From NCBI GenBank assembly GCA_016714895.1, contig JADKBV010000001.1, positions 1,364,001 through 1,428,000 on the forward strand: a stretch of DNA of 64,000 bases, written 5' to 3'. Positions 44,142 to 53,202 of this stretch are shown one piece after another. The number at the start of each line of letters is the position of its first letter. Position 1 is the first letter of the stretch. This DNA comes from Saprospiraceae bacterium. Its GTDB lineage: Bacteria; Bacteroidota; Bacteroidia; Chitinophagales; Saprospiraceae. Position numbers and translations under genes: made by a program. Below the pieces are notes generated by a model. The model was not told the DNA's origin. It was given only the letters and a program-made list of their open reading frames with translations, and made no database searches.

Positions 44142-44837
44142 ATGGAAGATCAATGGCATATTAAATCATTTATACACAAAATCCGTTTTCCGCTGGCTAT
44201 TTTGTGTTTGCTTTGGGCAATCGAGATATATGAAGTGTTGTTTGACAAAAACTTCATGTATTACGGTATTTACCCGAGAGAATTCGGAAGTCTGCCTTAT
44301 ATTTTTACAGCACCATTTATCCACTCGGACTGGAACCATTTATTGAGTAATTCAGCACCGATTCTGGTACTTATGTCCATTATGGCGATTTTTTACCCCA
44401 GAGTTTCTACGTTGAGTTATCTTTTTATTCTGGCTGGAACAGGCTTCATGGTTTGGTTATTTGCGAGAGGAAATTCCTACCATATCGGAGCCAGCGGTGT
44501 TGTATATGGATTGGTTTCTTTTGTATTCTGGACAGGTTTATTCAGAAAAAACCTAAAATCGGTCATCCTTGCTTTGATGATGATCATATTGTACAGCGGA
44601 TTGTTTCAGAATATTTTTCCCTCTGAAGAAAAAAACATATCCTGGGAAAGTCATTTATTTGGCGGCATTGTAGGATTAATCATTGCTTTCGTTTTCAAAA
44701 GTGTCAGAGAGCCTGACGAGGAGCAGGAAAAACCTTCGTGGTCAGAAGAAAATGGAGAACGAAATTATTTTCTACCCAGAGATGTTTTTGAAATTACCAA
44801 AGAAGAAAGATGGCTACAGGAAAGAGATAGTATCTGA
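44142..44837 (+). CDS. Rhomboid family intramembrane serine protease
   Basis: 231 residues with six membrane helices. The catalytic Ser is S118 in HIGASGVVYG and the His is H171 in WESHLFGGIVG, forming the rhomboid dyad. The oxyanion/helix-2 motif is HSDWNHLLSN (residues 61-70). A soluble, charged C-terminal tail (about 190-231) faces the cytoplasm. The enzyme cuts membrane proteins within or near their transmembrane helix; substrates are unknown. It begins 3 bases after the upstream gene, and its stop codon lies in the loop of a terminator hairpin. Confidence 0.93.
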   Translation: MEDQWHIKSFIHKIRFPLAILCLLWAIEIYEVLFDKNFMYYGIYPREFGSLPYIFTAPFIHSDWNHLLSNSAPILVLMSIMAIFYPRVSTLSYLFILAGTGFMVWLFARGNSYHIGASGVVYGLVSFVFWTGLFRKNLKSVILALMMIILYSGLFQNIFPSEEKNISWESHLFGGIVGLIIAFVFKSVREPDEEQEKPSWSEENGERNYFLPRDVFEITKEERWLQERDSI

Positions 44838-44850
44838 TTCCTGTAGCCAT
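44810..44850 (+). terminator. Intrinsic terminator overlapping the rhomboid gene end
   Basis: ATGGCTACAGGAA (44810-44822) pairs perfectly with TTCCTGTAGCCAT (44838-44850), followed by ATTATTTTTG. The rhomboid TGA (44835-44837) is in the loop, so the last codons are part of the stem. Confidence 0.8.
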
Positions 44851-44905
44851 ATTATTTTTGTTTACCTCTTCATCTGATGAAGTCAGATGACTTACCGAAG
44901 ACGGC

Positions 44906-45376
44906 TTACTTTCCGGAACTTTTTCTGTAAGCTTCCAGCTCTGCCTTCAGTTTTTCAATTTCTTTTTTCCAATCGATCTGAATGTCACGGATCTCTTCAG
45001 GTTTTAACGCTGCAGAAATTTCTTCAGGATTTGCATGGACATGTCCGTGATGGTGATCATCCTGTTCTTTAGTTGCCGGACTTCCCTCTTTTTTTTCTTC
45101 ACCTTCATGGACGTGATCATGTTTCATACCCGGAACAGGTATCATCACTTTTCGCCACATTTTGATTCTGCCTTTGATATTTCCGGTGGTCATCAAATTG
45201 GTTGTGCTGGTATCCGATATCATCAGAGAGTCCAATTGTTTTTCAAGATCCAAACCAATGTGTATGGCTTCATCCTGAATAGTCAATGCTTCTTTTAACG
45301 CCGGATCAGGGCCCTGATTACAAGAAAAAGCAAAAATCACCACTAATAAAGCAGAAAAAGAACGAATATTAAACAT
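44906..45376 (-). CDS. His-rich lipoprotein, possible metal-binding
   Basis: 156 residues, family not recognised. A lipoprotein signal (MFNIRSFSALLVVIF, lipobox AFSC) is followed by helical stretches. The middle has clustered His and acidic residues (KHDHVHEGEEKK, then DDHHHGHVHANPEE), which could bind Zn2+, Cu2+ or Ni2+. The end is a coiled-coil-like helix (WKKEIEKLKAELEAY). A minus-strand TAATTTTG box at 45403-45396 would give a very short leader. Neighbours do not point to a metal system, so the role is open. Confidence 0.7.
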   Translation of the reverse strand: MFNIRSFSALLVVIFAFSCNQGPDPALKEALTIQDEAIHIGLDLEKQLDSLMISDTSTTNLMTTGNIKGRIKMWRKVMIPVPGMKHDHVHEGEEKKEGSPATKEQDDHHHGHVHANPEEISAALKPEEIRDIQIDWKKEIEKLKAELEAYRKSSGK

Positions 45377-45486
45377 ATTTTTGTGTTTTGTCGGCCAAAA
45401 TTACATGTTTGTAGATGAAGGGAAACTTTTTTTCCTTCTTTTTTGGTTATTATTTTATATTCATTAACAAAATAAAAAAAAATCCA

Positions 45487-46413
45487 ATGGTTTTACTTCC
45501 TATTATCTTTTTCATTTTTCTCATCATTGTGTTCAACGGGCTGTTTACCGTCAAACAACAAACCGTCGCTGTCATCGAACGATTAGGGAAATTTGAGTCC
45601 ATCAAAGGACCTGGTCTTCATTTAAAAATCCCTGTCCTGGACAGGATCGCCGGCAGATTAAGTTTAAAAATCCAACAACTCGATGTCATCGTGGAAACCA
45701 AAACCGAAGACAACGTTTTTGTAAAACTTAAAGTTTCGGTTCAGTTTATGATCATTCAGGATTCAACTTTTGATGCGTTTTACAAACTTCAAAGTCCGCA
45801 CGACCAGATTACTTCTTATGTTTTTGACACCGTGAGGGCTGAGGTTCCCAAAATGATTCTCGACCATGTTTTCCTCAAAAAAGATGATATTGCTATTGCC
45901 ATCAAAAGAGAACTCGAAGAAGCGATGTTGTCTTACGGTTATGGTATTGTAAAAGCATTGGTAACTGATATCGATCCCGATATAGCTGTCAAAAATGCGA
46001 TGAACAGGATCAATGCCGCAGAAAGAGAGAAAAAAGCGGCAGAATTTGAAGGTGAAGCTGAAAGAATCCGCATTGTGGCAAAAGCAAGAGCTGAAGCAGA
46101 AAGCAAAAGGCTTCAGGGTCAGGGTATTGCCGACCAACGACGTGAAATCGCCCGTGGTCTCGAAGAATCCGTAGGCATGCTTCACGAAGTAGGTATCAAC
46201 AGTCAGGAAGCTTCTTCACTATTGGTGATTACCCAACATTATGACACCTTACATTCTTTGGCAGAACATACCAACTCAAACCTGATCTTGTTACCCAACA
46301 GTCCGAATGCCGCAGCAGATATGCTGACCAATATGGTGACGTCCTTTACCGCTGCACAGATGTCCGGCGAAAAATTAGTTCACACACCGAAAAAACATCC
46401 GACAAAAGAGTAA
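45487..46413 (+). CDS. SPFH/Band 7 (stomatin-like) membrane protein
   Basis: About 308 residues from ATG 45487. The frame is open from 45415, but the internal Met starts the membrane helix directly (MVLLPIIFFIFLIIVFNGLF), as in the family. It continues FTVKQQTVAVIERLGKFESI, the Band 7 entry, then LDVIVETKTEDNVFVKLKVS and the conserved AMNRINAAEREKKAAEFEGE helix, a long coiled coil up to about residue 240. Stomatin-like proteins form ring oligomers in the inner membrane and influence membrane domains and proteases. This one lacks a linked NfeD gene. It ends at a strong shared terminator. Confidence 0.9.
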   Translation: MVLLPIIFFIFLIIVFNGLFTVKQQTVAVIERLGKFESIKGPGLHLKIPVLDRIAGRLSLKIQQLDVIVETKTEDNVFVKLKVSVQFMIIQDSTFDAFYKLQSPHDQITSYVFDTVRAEVPKMILDHVFLKKDDIAIAIKRELEEAMLSYGYGIVKALVTDIDPDIAVKNAMNRINAAEREKKAAEFEGEAERIRIVAKARAEAESKRLQGQGIADQRREIARGLEESVGMLHEVGINSQEASSLLVITQHYDTLHSLAEHTNSNLILLPNSPNAAADMLTNMVTSFTAAQMSGEKLVHTPKKHPTKE

Positions 46414-46438
46414 GATTATTATCGTCAATTATGGTATA

Positions 46439-46478
46439 AAAAAAGGGCATTCCGTTTTATTTCGGAATGCCCTTTTTT
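46439..46478. terminator. Bidirectional terminator between SPFH and porV genes
   Basis: AAAAAAGGGCATTCCG pairs with CGGAATGCCCTTTTTT (16 bp) across an 8-base loop. It gives a U-tract on both strands, fitting the convergent genes that end at 46413 and 46497. Confidence 0.92.
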
Positions 46479-46496
46479 GTATGATAGGGTTAAATT

Positions 46497-47750
46497 TTAT
46501 TCCTCTACGGTTTCAGCCTGAAAGATTGAAAAATCAAACAACAAACTGAATCTCAAAGTATTGTCCAACGGATTCGGAATATTGGATGTCGGTACAAGGT
46601 AAGAAAGGTTGATACCAAAAATATTGTATTTGATACCCGCTCCTACCGTAAAAAACCTTCTGTTTCCTTTTAATGGATTTTCGTAATAATACCCCAATCT
46701 GGCAGCAAACTGTTTGTCATACCAATACTCTACCCCAAGACCAAAAGTGTATTCCTGCAATTCTTCACGAAATCCTCCCTGAGCATCGGAAAAAGATCCC
46801 AACATAGCTTCAAATAAAGATTGTTGAAGGAAATCGCAGATACCGTCACCATCCTTATCACATTCAGGGTTGGTTTCAGGAGAACCGTTTTCATCAAATT
46901 GTTGCCTCGCAATAGGTGTGGGCACCATAAGTTTATTGATATCCAAAGCAAAAGTCATCGAGTTATATTTGTCAAAATCCAGGGTCAACGCAGTACCCAA
47001 TCCAAGGTTGGTAGGAATGTATTCTCTCACCGGCGCATTGGCTGTATAGGATACTTTTGACCCTATATTTGTAATGGCTAATCCCAATGACCATTCTCCT
47101 TTATATCCGGACAAGGTGACTTTTTTGCGATAATTTAATCCCAGGTCAGCACCATAAGACCTTGCAGAGACGATATCCACACCTCTTACATTCTGACCTG
47201 TTGCGAGGTTGGAATAAATATATTTTCCTGTAAGGGATGCAGAAAAATTATCTCCCAGCTTTCTGGTATAAAAAATAGCACCTTCGATTTCCCGTGGTCT
47301 GCCCACATCGAGAAGGGTACCCATTTCGTCGGTAAACTGAATATCTCCCAGTGAAAAATATCTGATGGATCCTCCTACTGCCTGATTTTTGTTGAGTTTA
47401 TAATAACCTGAAATATACGCAAGAAAGATATCATCGAGATTAAAATTGGTCAACCAGGGTGTATAAGTGACTCCGATACCGGATTTTTCTTCAGAAAATG
47501 CAAGCGTGGAAGCATTAAAGTGCATGGAATGTGCATCCGGCTTGAGGGCAACTCCCACGTCACCCATAGCACCACTTCTGGCATCTGGTGTTATTCTTAA
47601 AAACGGAAGTGTGGACAAAACTGTGTTCGGTACGCACTCCCCGTTGACATTTGCAACACAATTTTTAACAGGATCCCACCATTGGGCCTGAACTGAAAAA
47701 CTTATAACGGCTGCTACAACAGTAAATACTAGTTTCAAATGAATACTCAT
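46497..47750 (-). CDS. porV: Type IX secretion outer-membrane protein PorV
   Basis: 417 residues. The signal peptide ends SVQAQ. The PorV signature FLRITPDARSGAMGDVGVAL lies at about 49-68, followed by a 14-strand FadL-like barrel pattern (for example AVGGSIRYFSLGDIQF, SYGADLGLNYRKK). PorV picks up cargo at the SprA translocon, binds the C-terminal sorting domain and brings it to PorU. An extra acidic loop (PETNPECDKDGDGICDFLQQ) resembles a calcium-binding thrombospondin type 3 repeat. The gene follows porU by 77 bases and has its own promoter candidate. porU-porV is a conserved pair in Bacteroidota. Confidence 0.95.
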   Translation of the reverse strand: MSIHLKLVFTVVAAVISFSVQAQWWDPVKNCVANVNGECVPNTVLSTLPFLRITPDARSGAMGDVGVALKPDAHSMHFNASTLAFSEEKSGIGVTYTPWLTNFNLDDIFLAYISGYYKLNKNQAVGGSIRYFSLGDIQFTDEMGTLLDVGRPREIEGAIFYTRKLGDNFSASLTGKYIYSNLATGQNVRGVDIVSARSYGADLGLNYRKKVTLSGYKGEWSLGLAITNIGSKVSYTANAPVREYIPTNLGLGTALTLDFDKYNSMTFALDINKLMVPTPIARQQFDENGSPETNPECDKDGDGICDFLQQSLFEAMLGSFSDAQGGFREELQEYTFGLGVEYWYDKQFAARLGYYYENPLKGNRRFFTVGAGIKYNIFGINLSYLVPTSNIPNPLDNTLRFSLLFDFSIFQAETVEE

Positions 47751-47791
47751 TATTTGGAAAGATATTGTTGGTGAATGATGTAAATCGGACG

Positions 47792-47824
47792 CAAAAATAA
47801 AATTTTATATTATATTTTTTCAAA
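47792..47824 (-). promoter_or_regulatory. Candidate promoter of porV
   Basis: On the minus strand TTTG (47824-47821), 21 bases, TATTTTTG (47799-47792). The leader to 47750 would be about 35 bases. The -33 box overlaps the last bases before the porU stop region. Confidence 0.5.
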
Positions 47825-47827
47825 AAA

Positions 47828-50800
47828 CTACAAAATGACTAATTTTTCAAACCTACTTTCCCTGGTTACATTCAGATCCCGGGCAAAAACTTTGATTTTG
47901 TAGAGATAAACGCCACGAGCCAGTCTGTCTTCATAATCATCTCTTCCGTTCCACCTCACATCGTTGACTCTGTTGCCGGGATAAAAGGAAGAATGTTCAA
48001 TGGTTTTGACCAGTTTGCCTGAAACGCTGTAGATGTAAACGTGAATGTCTAAAGAAGTATTGCTTAAATCGTGCTCAAATTCAAATCTAGTGTTTGTAGT
48101 AAATGGATTCGGGTAATTCAGGACTCTTTCGAGAAATTCTCTTTCACTTCCTACTACCATAAAATCCGTTTCTTTTTCTGCGCTGTTGTTGGCTATATCC
48201 CATGCTTTTACCCTTATGGTATGTTTACCTTCTGGAAGGTCTTTCAAAGGATATCGGATCATTCCGGCGGTGTAGCTGTCTTTTTCGGATTCAAAAAATT
48301 CATTAAGTACAATGGCTTCAGATGTTTCATCATTCAAAACAGAAGTAATATCATGACCTACCGCATTTCCGGTCACATTGATCCCAAAATCATCAGAAAG
48401 TTTGACGAGAAGGACAGGATTTGCATTGGTAATACCTCCCTGGACAAAACTTTCATCATTCATAAATACATCCACATTCGGCGGAGTATCATCGACAATT
48501 CCATTGGTCGAAGAACCACCGATTTTTATTTTATTGTAATAACCACCGGCATCCCTTTTTTCACCATCGGAAGCGTACATAGATATCCTGCCCTCTCCAA
48601 CTGTATAATTAATATCTTTCGGAACCCAAAAACCAAATGAAAAAAGACCGTTTTTAACCGTGGCTTTCCCTTTAAAAATTACATTTTGGTAAAGATCAAA
48701 CGTCACAGACGGTGATCTTTGATCATTTTGTAAAGTTTTTAATTTACTGGCTTTGTCAAATATAGTGGTGTTGACACTTCCGTTAAAATCTGAAAGTATC
48801 GCAAGATTTTCGTCCGCAACATACCCTTCAAATTCTACAAAAGTCATGGCTTTGAGGGTATCGGTACTCGTTTCTATCGGCTTTTTGTTGACTTTTGTCA
48901 AAACGATATTGTCTTTAGGTAAGGCTATCGATTGTGAAGGATCACCCAGGAGGGTAAACTTTCTGCTGTTTTCAACGGTAAAACTGCCAGTGTATTTGTT
49001 TTTGCCATCCTTCAGCACCTGTCCAAAAGTCGGATTTTTGCCATCTGTTTTCCGGTAAATTTCCCTGTGAACAGCATCGGTCAAGGCTTTATTTGAGTTG
49101 GTAAATACAGCCCTGGTGGTACTATACAATGCAATGGCACCACCCTTAGGATTCAAAATCGTTTCTTCACCCGGACTGACAGCTTTGGGGTCGTCATAAG
49201 CCGCAAACGAACAGGTGGCAGTGATCATCAGAAACATTTTGTCGTAATTGGTCCATCCTTTGATATCCTTCAGGGTCAGTACACGTTCCTGAGCAAAACC
49301 TTGTGGTCCTCCATGACCTAAATAAGTAAAGGTGAGATGCCCTGCGAACACATTGTTATTGATGGATTTAGTTGCCTCAGGATATCTTGGATCACCTGCG
49401 GTTGACACCTGAGGAAAAGCATCAAAATAAACTTTTTGTTGATTAAATAACGGAAAGTTTGAAAACGTCGTCCTGGCTATTTCATCGGTATCATAAATAT
49501 GGGTACCCGTATCTTCATCATCGGCAGCATAAGCTGTGCGCAATCTCCAATCACCTAAAGCTTCCGGACTGGTGTCGTAATGAATAATTTTATCTACAAA
49601 AACATTTGCTTCAGTCAATGATTTGGCAGGAAGTCTTCCGACTGAAATATCCAGCCCCCCTAATAAATCTCCACCTTCATTTTCATCCAAAAGCCCGAAA
49701 AAATCATCCGCCGGAAAACCGGTAATGGGGTGTAAAGACTGGTCCGTGGCATATATAGGGACAAAGTTTTCCCGGTTAATGTTTGGCATAAGTCCTTTGT
49801 AATCATAACTTCCGTCACCAAACAAAAGCAGATTTTGAAATGAAGGATTCCGGATATACAACATCCGGGCAATATCCCGTATTGCCACAGGATCGGATTT
49901 TCCGGAACTGAACTCATTATATACTGAACCAATTTCGGCCGTAGCTATTTTTATTTTTGAAAAAGAGGTTCTGTGGTCCGTAAATTTTTGAACCGCATCT
50001 TTAAAATCGGGATGATAGACAACCAACATATCAACATCTGTAATGGCATGAAGATTCTGATTTACGACTTTTACACCGGATTCTGGCTCCAATGCATTAC
50101 TGAGACCCCGGTGCGATATAAAACGACGGACAGTCAGACCGGTTTTAAAACTAAAACCATTACTTCCTGTTTTTTGAATCATCGGCCTTAAAGGATCGGT
50201 GATATCCCAAACCAAAACATCGGAAGGAATTTGTAAAAGGTATCTCGCTGTTTCAAATGTTCTGCTTTCCCTGTTTTGAAAAAACCATTGATTGGGCGTA
50301 TTAACGAGTCTTTTTTTGAAAATCAATTGTACATAATCAAGCCAGCCTTCACTTTCGGCAGAAACAGCAGGATATTCTACGATAATTTTCTGATTATTGG
50401 TTGAAACGACAAATTTTTGGTTCAACACTGCTTTCTGAGCATACAGTGACTCAAGATCTGTAGTCGCAACACCTCCGATGGATTGGGTGAAAGTATTGTC
50501 ATGAATTTTATAAACAACATTGGACGACCTGCCCGATCTTCCAACAAATAATGCTCTTGCCTGCCCCTCACTACCGGTTACAGCATTTGAAAAATCAAAT
50601 TTTGAGGTAAAATCCATTTCCCGGGTGCCTCGAAAATATTCTCCATACCATTCTTTTCCGGTGCCATGGGTTCCCGGGTTGGCTCCCAGCAGGTTGGTGA
50701 GATCGGATTCGTAATGCTGTATAGTTTCAAACTCATCTGATGTCCAACCCGGTACGTCAGCCACATCAGCAACTTCGGTGATTCTTAATCCCGGACCCCC

Positions 50801-51628
50801 GTCAATTTTCAAAAAATAATAATTAAAGTCGTCGTAAATATTTTTATCAAATCCAAACTGATTCGTTGTCTCATTATATCTCCAAACATCAGCACCTTCA
50901 GCATAAAAAAGGACAAAATCCCCATTATCAAACTTTCCGTCATTTTCTCCTGAAACTAAAATGGCATTTTCCACCAGATCGTCATTTCGGGATGTGGCAT
51001 TGGAGACGGGCAATCTGCCTCCTCCGTTTCCGTATATTTTAATATTTTTAGGGTTGATCTGTCCGGTTTTTATGCCTAGTTTATTTTCAAGGAAAGCAAA
51101 ATCCAACTTATGAACTCCTGTATTTTTAATCCCGATTTTATAAACGTCACCGGAAGTCAGCACAGACTCAAATGTATAAACGGGATCATTTCTTAAAGAA
51201 GGATTTTCGTTTGGTACCTGATCAACCTGAATGGAAAATGAGGTAATTAACTCCAGATTCTGCCCGTTTACCCTTACCGGTACCAATTCAAACATCCAGT
51301 GATCGGTACCTTCGATTTTTAACAATGTCGTTTTGGAAATATATTCTTGTGGAAATTCATTTGAAAACGTCCATGGCAAAGTTTTTGAAGCTAAAATTTG
51401 AAGGTTGGCCACAACCTTGTATCCGCTTTTCATAGATTCCAATTCTTTTAAAAACAGTGGCAAACCTTTAATATTACTACTGTAAGCGGCATTTTCAAAT
51501 GTTATAATACCTTCTGAAAGTTTTTGTTCGTCATACGTTATAGTGTAAGTTTGTCCGTAATTTGGAACTGATATTCCGACGGAAATGCCGAAGATCAAAA
51601 ATAGTATTGAAAAAGTTTTTTGTAACAT
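47828..51628 (-). CDS. porU: Type IX secretion sortase PorU (C25 peptidase)
   Basis: 1266 residues. A signal peptide (to about residue 25) is followed by beta-rich domains and a gingipain-type C25 peptidase domain (about 530-880). The catalytic pair is H772 in YLGHGGPQG and C806 in ITATCSFAAYDDP. The end is its own T9SS-type sorting domain (NYPNPFTTNTRFEFEH, YIYSVSGKLVKTI, then RGVYLYKIKVF), which PorU is known to keep uncleaved. PorU removes sorting domains from T9SS cargo at the cell surface and attaches the cargo to A-LPS, working with PorV, PorQ and PorZ. The cargo proteins at 183-4181 and 13906-18357 are natural substrates. Confidence 0.95.
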   Translation of the reverse strand: MLQKTFSILFLIFGISVGISVPNYGQTYTITYDEQKLSEGIITFENAAYSSNIKGLPLFLKELESMKSGYKVVANLQILASKTLPWTFSNEFPQEYISKTTLLKIEGTDHWMFELVPVRVNGQNLELITSFSIQVDQVPNENPSLRNDPVYTFESVLTSGDVYKIGIKNTGVHKLDFAFLENKLGIKTGQINPKNIKIYGNGGGRLPVSNATSRNDDLVENAILVSGENDGKFDNGDFVLFYAEGADVWRYNETTNQFGFDKNIYDDFNYYFLKIDGGPGLRITEVADVADVPGWTSDEFETIQHYESDLTNLLGANPGTHGTGKEWYGEYFRGTREMDFTSKFDFSNAVTGSEGQARALFVGRSGRSSNVVYKIHDNTFTQSIGGVATTDLESLYAQKAVLNQKFVVSTNNQKIIVEYPAVSAESEGWLDYVQLIFKKRLVNTPNQWFFQNRESRTFETARYLLQIPSDVLVWDITDPLRPMIQKTGSNGFSFKTGLTVRRFISHRGLSNALEPESGVKVVNQNLHAITDVDMLVVYHPDFKDAVQKFTDHRTSFSKIKIATAEIGSVYNEFSSGKSDPVAIRDIARMLYIRNPSFQNLLLFGDGSYDYKGLMPNINRENFVPIYATDQSLHPITGFPADDFFGLLDENEGGDLLGGLDISVGRLPAKSLTEANVFVDKIIHYDTSPEALGDWRLRTAYAADDEDTGTHIYDTDEIARTTFSNFPLFNQQKVYFDAFPQVSTAGDPRYPEATKSINNNVFAGHLTFTYLGHGGPQGFAQERVLTLKDIKGWTNYDKMFLMITATCSFAAYDDPKAVSPGEETILNPKGGAIALYSTTRAVFTNSNKALTDAVHREIYRKTDGKNPTFGQVLKDGKNKYTGSFTVENSRKFTLLGDPSQSIALPKDNIVLTKVNKKPIETSTDTLKAMTFVEFEGYVADENLAILSDFNGSVNTTIFDKASKLKTLQNDQRSPSVTFDLYQNVIFKGKATVKNGLFSFGFWVPKDINYTVGEGRISMYASDGEKRDAGGYYNKIKIGGSSTNGIVDDTPPNVDVFMNDESFVQGGITNANPVLLVKLSDDFGINVTGNAVGHDITSVLNDETSEAIVLNEFFESEKDSYTAGMIRYPLKDLPEGKHTIRVKAWDIANNSAEKETDFMVVGSEREFLERVLNYPNPFTTNTRFEFEHDLSNTSLDIHVYIYSVSGKLVKTIEHSSFYPGNRVNDVRWNGRDDYEDRLARGVYLYKIKVFARDLNVTRESRFEKLVIL

Positions 51629-51643
51629 GCAGATGTTGGTTTA

Positions 51644-51677
51644 CAAAATTAAAAATACGGAAGCAACAAAACACAAA
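51644..51677 (-). promoter_or_regulatory. Candidate promoter of porU
   Basis: On the minus strand TTTG (51677-51674), 22 bases, TAATTTTG (51651-51644). The leader to 51628 would be about 10 bases. Confidence 0.4.
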
Positions 51678-51894
51678 ATAACCATAAAATCCGGAATTAT
51701 TTTGTTTTATCAGCAAAGTACCTAATTAAAAGAAAAACATATTTAAATTCCCGAAAAGAAACGAAGGAAAAGATTTCATATTGTAAACCGACGAAGATTT
51801 TACGAAAATGAAATAAAAAAGGTACAATTTTGACAAAAATAGGATTTAAAATGAATGTTTTATACTTTTTTTAGATTTTTTACATTGAACAATC

Positions 51895-51902
51895 TACATT
51901 TG
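51895..51902 (+). promoter_or_regulatory. Candidate -7 box TACATTTG of porP
   Basis: Perfect TAnnTTTG, 37 bases before ATG 51939. It supports that start over the longer frame. Confidence 0.45.
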
Positions 51903-51938
51903 TTTTGGTTTTTAATAACACGTCACCAACCGATCAGC

Positions 51939-52973
51939 ATGACCAGCATATCATCCAACCTTTTTTTAAGTATCAAATTTTTATTAGTTTGGTTGTGTTG
52001 TGTCATCCATGTTCATGGTCAGGATCCTGTTTTTAGTCAATTTTATCATAATCCGCAGGGTATAAATCCCGCTTTTGCCGGAAATACTTCAGGCCCGCTG
52101 TTTCACATCAACTACAGAAATCAATGGCCTTCATTTGATAATGTATATACTACTTATGCGATGTCTTACAGTCAGTTTTTCAAATCTGTCAACAGTGGAT
52201 TAGGCATTCAAATACTTCACGACCAGGCGGGTGACGGCTTACTTCAATCCACCAATATGAATGTATCTTATAGTTATCGTCTCAAAGTACGAAACGGATA
52301 CTATATCAAAGGAGGTATGGAAGTTGGATTCGGATCACTGTCTGTAGACTGGAACCGTTTTACTTTTGGCGACGCCATAGATCCCCGGGTAGGTCCGATA
52401 TCACCGGGGGGAATACCTTTTCCAACGGCAGAAGTAGCACCAGAACAAAACAGCAGAAGATATTTTGATTTGGGTGCAGGTGTTTTGGTATATAATGAGC
52501 ATTATTACGTAGGTGCGAGCCTACAACATATCAATGCGGCAGATATAACCTTTTTACAGTCTTCCAGAGATTTCAGCAGTATCAGTGCCATACCTACCAG
52601 ATTCAACTTTTCAGCAGGATATCATCATCTTTTTAAAAAGGGCAATAAAAATAAAGAAGATTCGTTTTTATCTCCGAATGTTCTGTTTGCCAGACAAGCA
52701 GGATTTTCGCAACTGATCGGAGGTTTTAACGTAAACTTTGACAAAGTAATCGGAGGTTTGTGGTACCGCCACTCGGGTTCAAATGCTGATGCAATAATTG
52801 CTCTTTTCGGATACAAAAAAGACTTTTTTAAGTTTTGTTATTCTTATGATTATACCATATCAGGATTGACCATCGGCTCAGGAGGCAGTCACGAAATCGG
52901 TATAGTTATCAATCTGGAACAATTTTTTCCGGAAAAACAGAATTATAATGATTGTTTATCCATTTTCCGTTGA
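51939..52973 (+). CDS. PorP/SprF family type IX secretion membrane protein
   Basis: About 344 residues from ATG 51939, which begins a clean signal peptide (MTSISSNLFLSIKFLLVWL, ending HVHGQ). The mature N-terminus DPVFSQFYHNPQGINPAFAG is the PorP/SprF hallmark, followed by NYRNQWPSF and YAMSYSQFF. The rest is a beta-barrel pattern. PorP binds PorE/PorKLMN in the T9SS ring; SprF-type paralogues help secrete individual adhesins. With no adjacent porKLMN genes or adhesin, either role is possible. It is divergent from porU and 230 bases upstream of gldJ. Confidence 0.9.
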   Translation: MTSISSNLFLSIKFLLVWLCCVIHVHGQDPVFSQFYHNPQGINPAFAGNTSGPLFHINYRNQWPSFDNVYTTYAMSYSQFFKSVNSGLGIQILHDQAGDGLLQSTNMNVSYSYRLKVRNGYYIKGGMEVGFGSLSVDWNRFTFGDAIDPRVGPISPGGIPFPTAEVAPEQNSRRYFDLGAGVLVYNEHYYVGASLQHINAADITFLQSSRDFSSISAIPTRFNFSAGYHHLFKKGNKNKEDSFLSPNVLFARQAGFSQLIGGFNVNFDKVIGGLWYRHSGSNADAIIALFGYKKDFFKFCYSYDYTISGLTIGSGGSHEIGIVINLEQFFPEKQNYNDCLSIFR

Positions 52974-53141
52974 TTGTGGTATGATTTTGGATGAACAACA
53001 ATTGATTTTCAAAGCGGTAAGTATTACAATAATCCATCAGAACTTCCTAAGCTATTCGGGACAAAGTATAGCGTAAGGAGTTGCCGGCTTCCAACAAGCT
53101 TTCACAAGCATTGATTTTTTTTAAAATAATCAGTTGAAAAG

Positions 53142-53171
53142 TTTGTCACAATCATTTTTTTTGTACTTTTG
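53142..53171 (+). promoter_or_regulatory. Promoter of gldJ
   Basis: TTTG (53142-53145), 18 bases, TACTTTTG (53164-53171): the best match to the Bacteroidota consensus in the window. Transcription would begin near 53178, 25 bases before ATG 53203, ruling against the longer frame from 53134. Confidence 0.65.
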
Positions 53172-53202
53172 TTCGCTAAAAATTTTTATAGAATATCAAT
53201 CG

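Larger units (their letters stand above)
51629..51938. other. Divergent promoter region of porU and porP
   Basis: Holds a minus-strand promoter candidate for porU and a plus-strand -7 box for porP. The porP frame is open from 51855, but the part before 51939 overlaps the promoter box and is not coding. Confidence 0.5.

Noticed and set aside
48071..48640. 189-codon plus-strand frame inside porU
   Set aside because: Antisense shadow of the porU C-terminal part.
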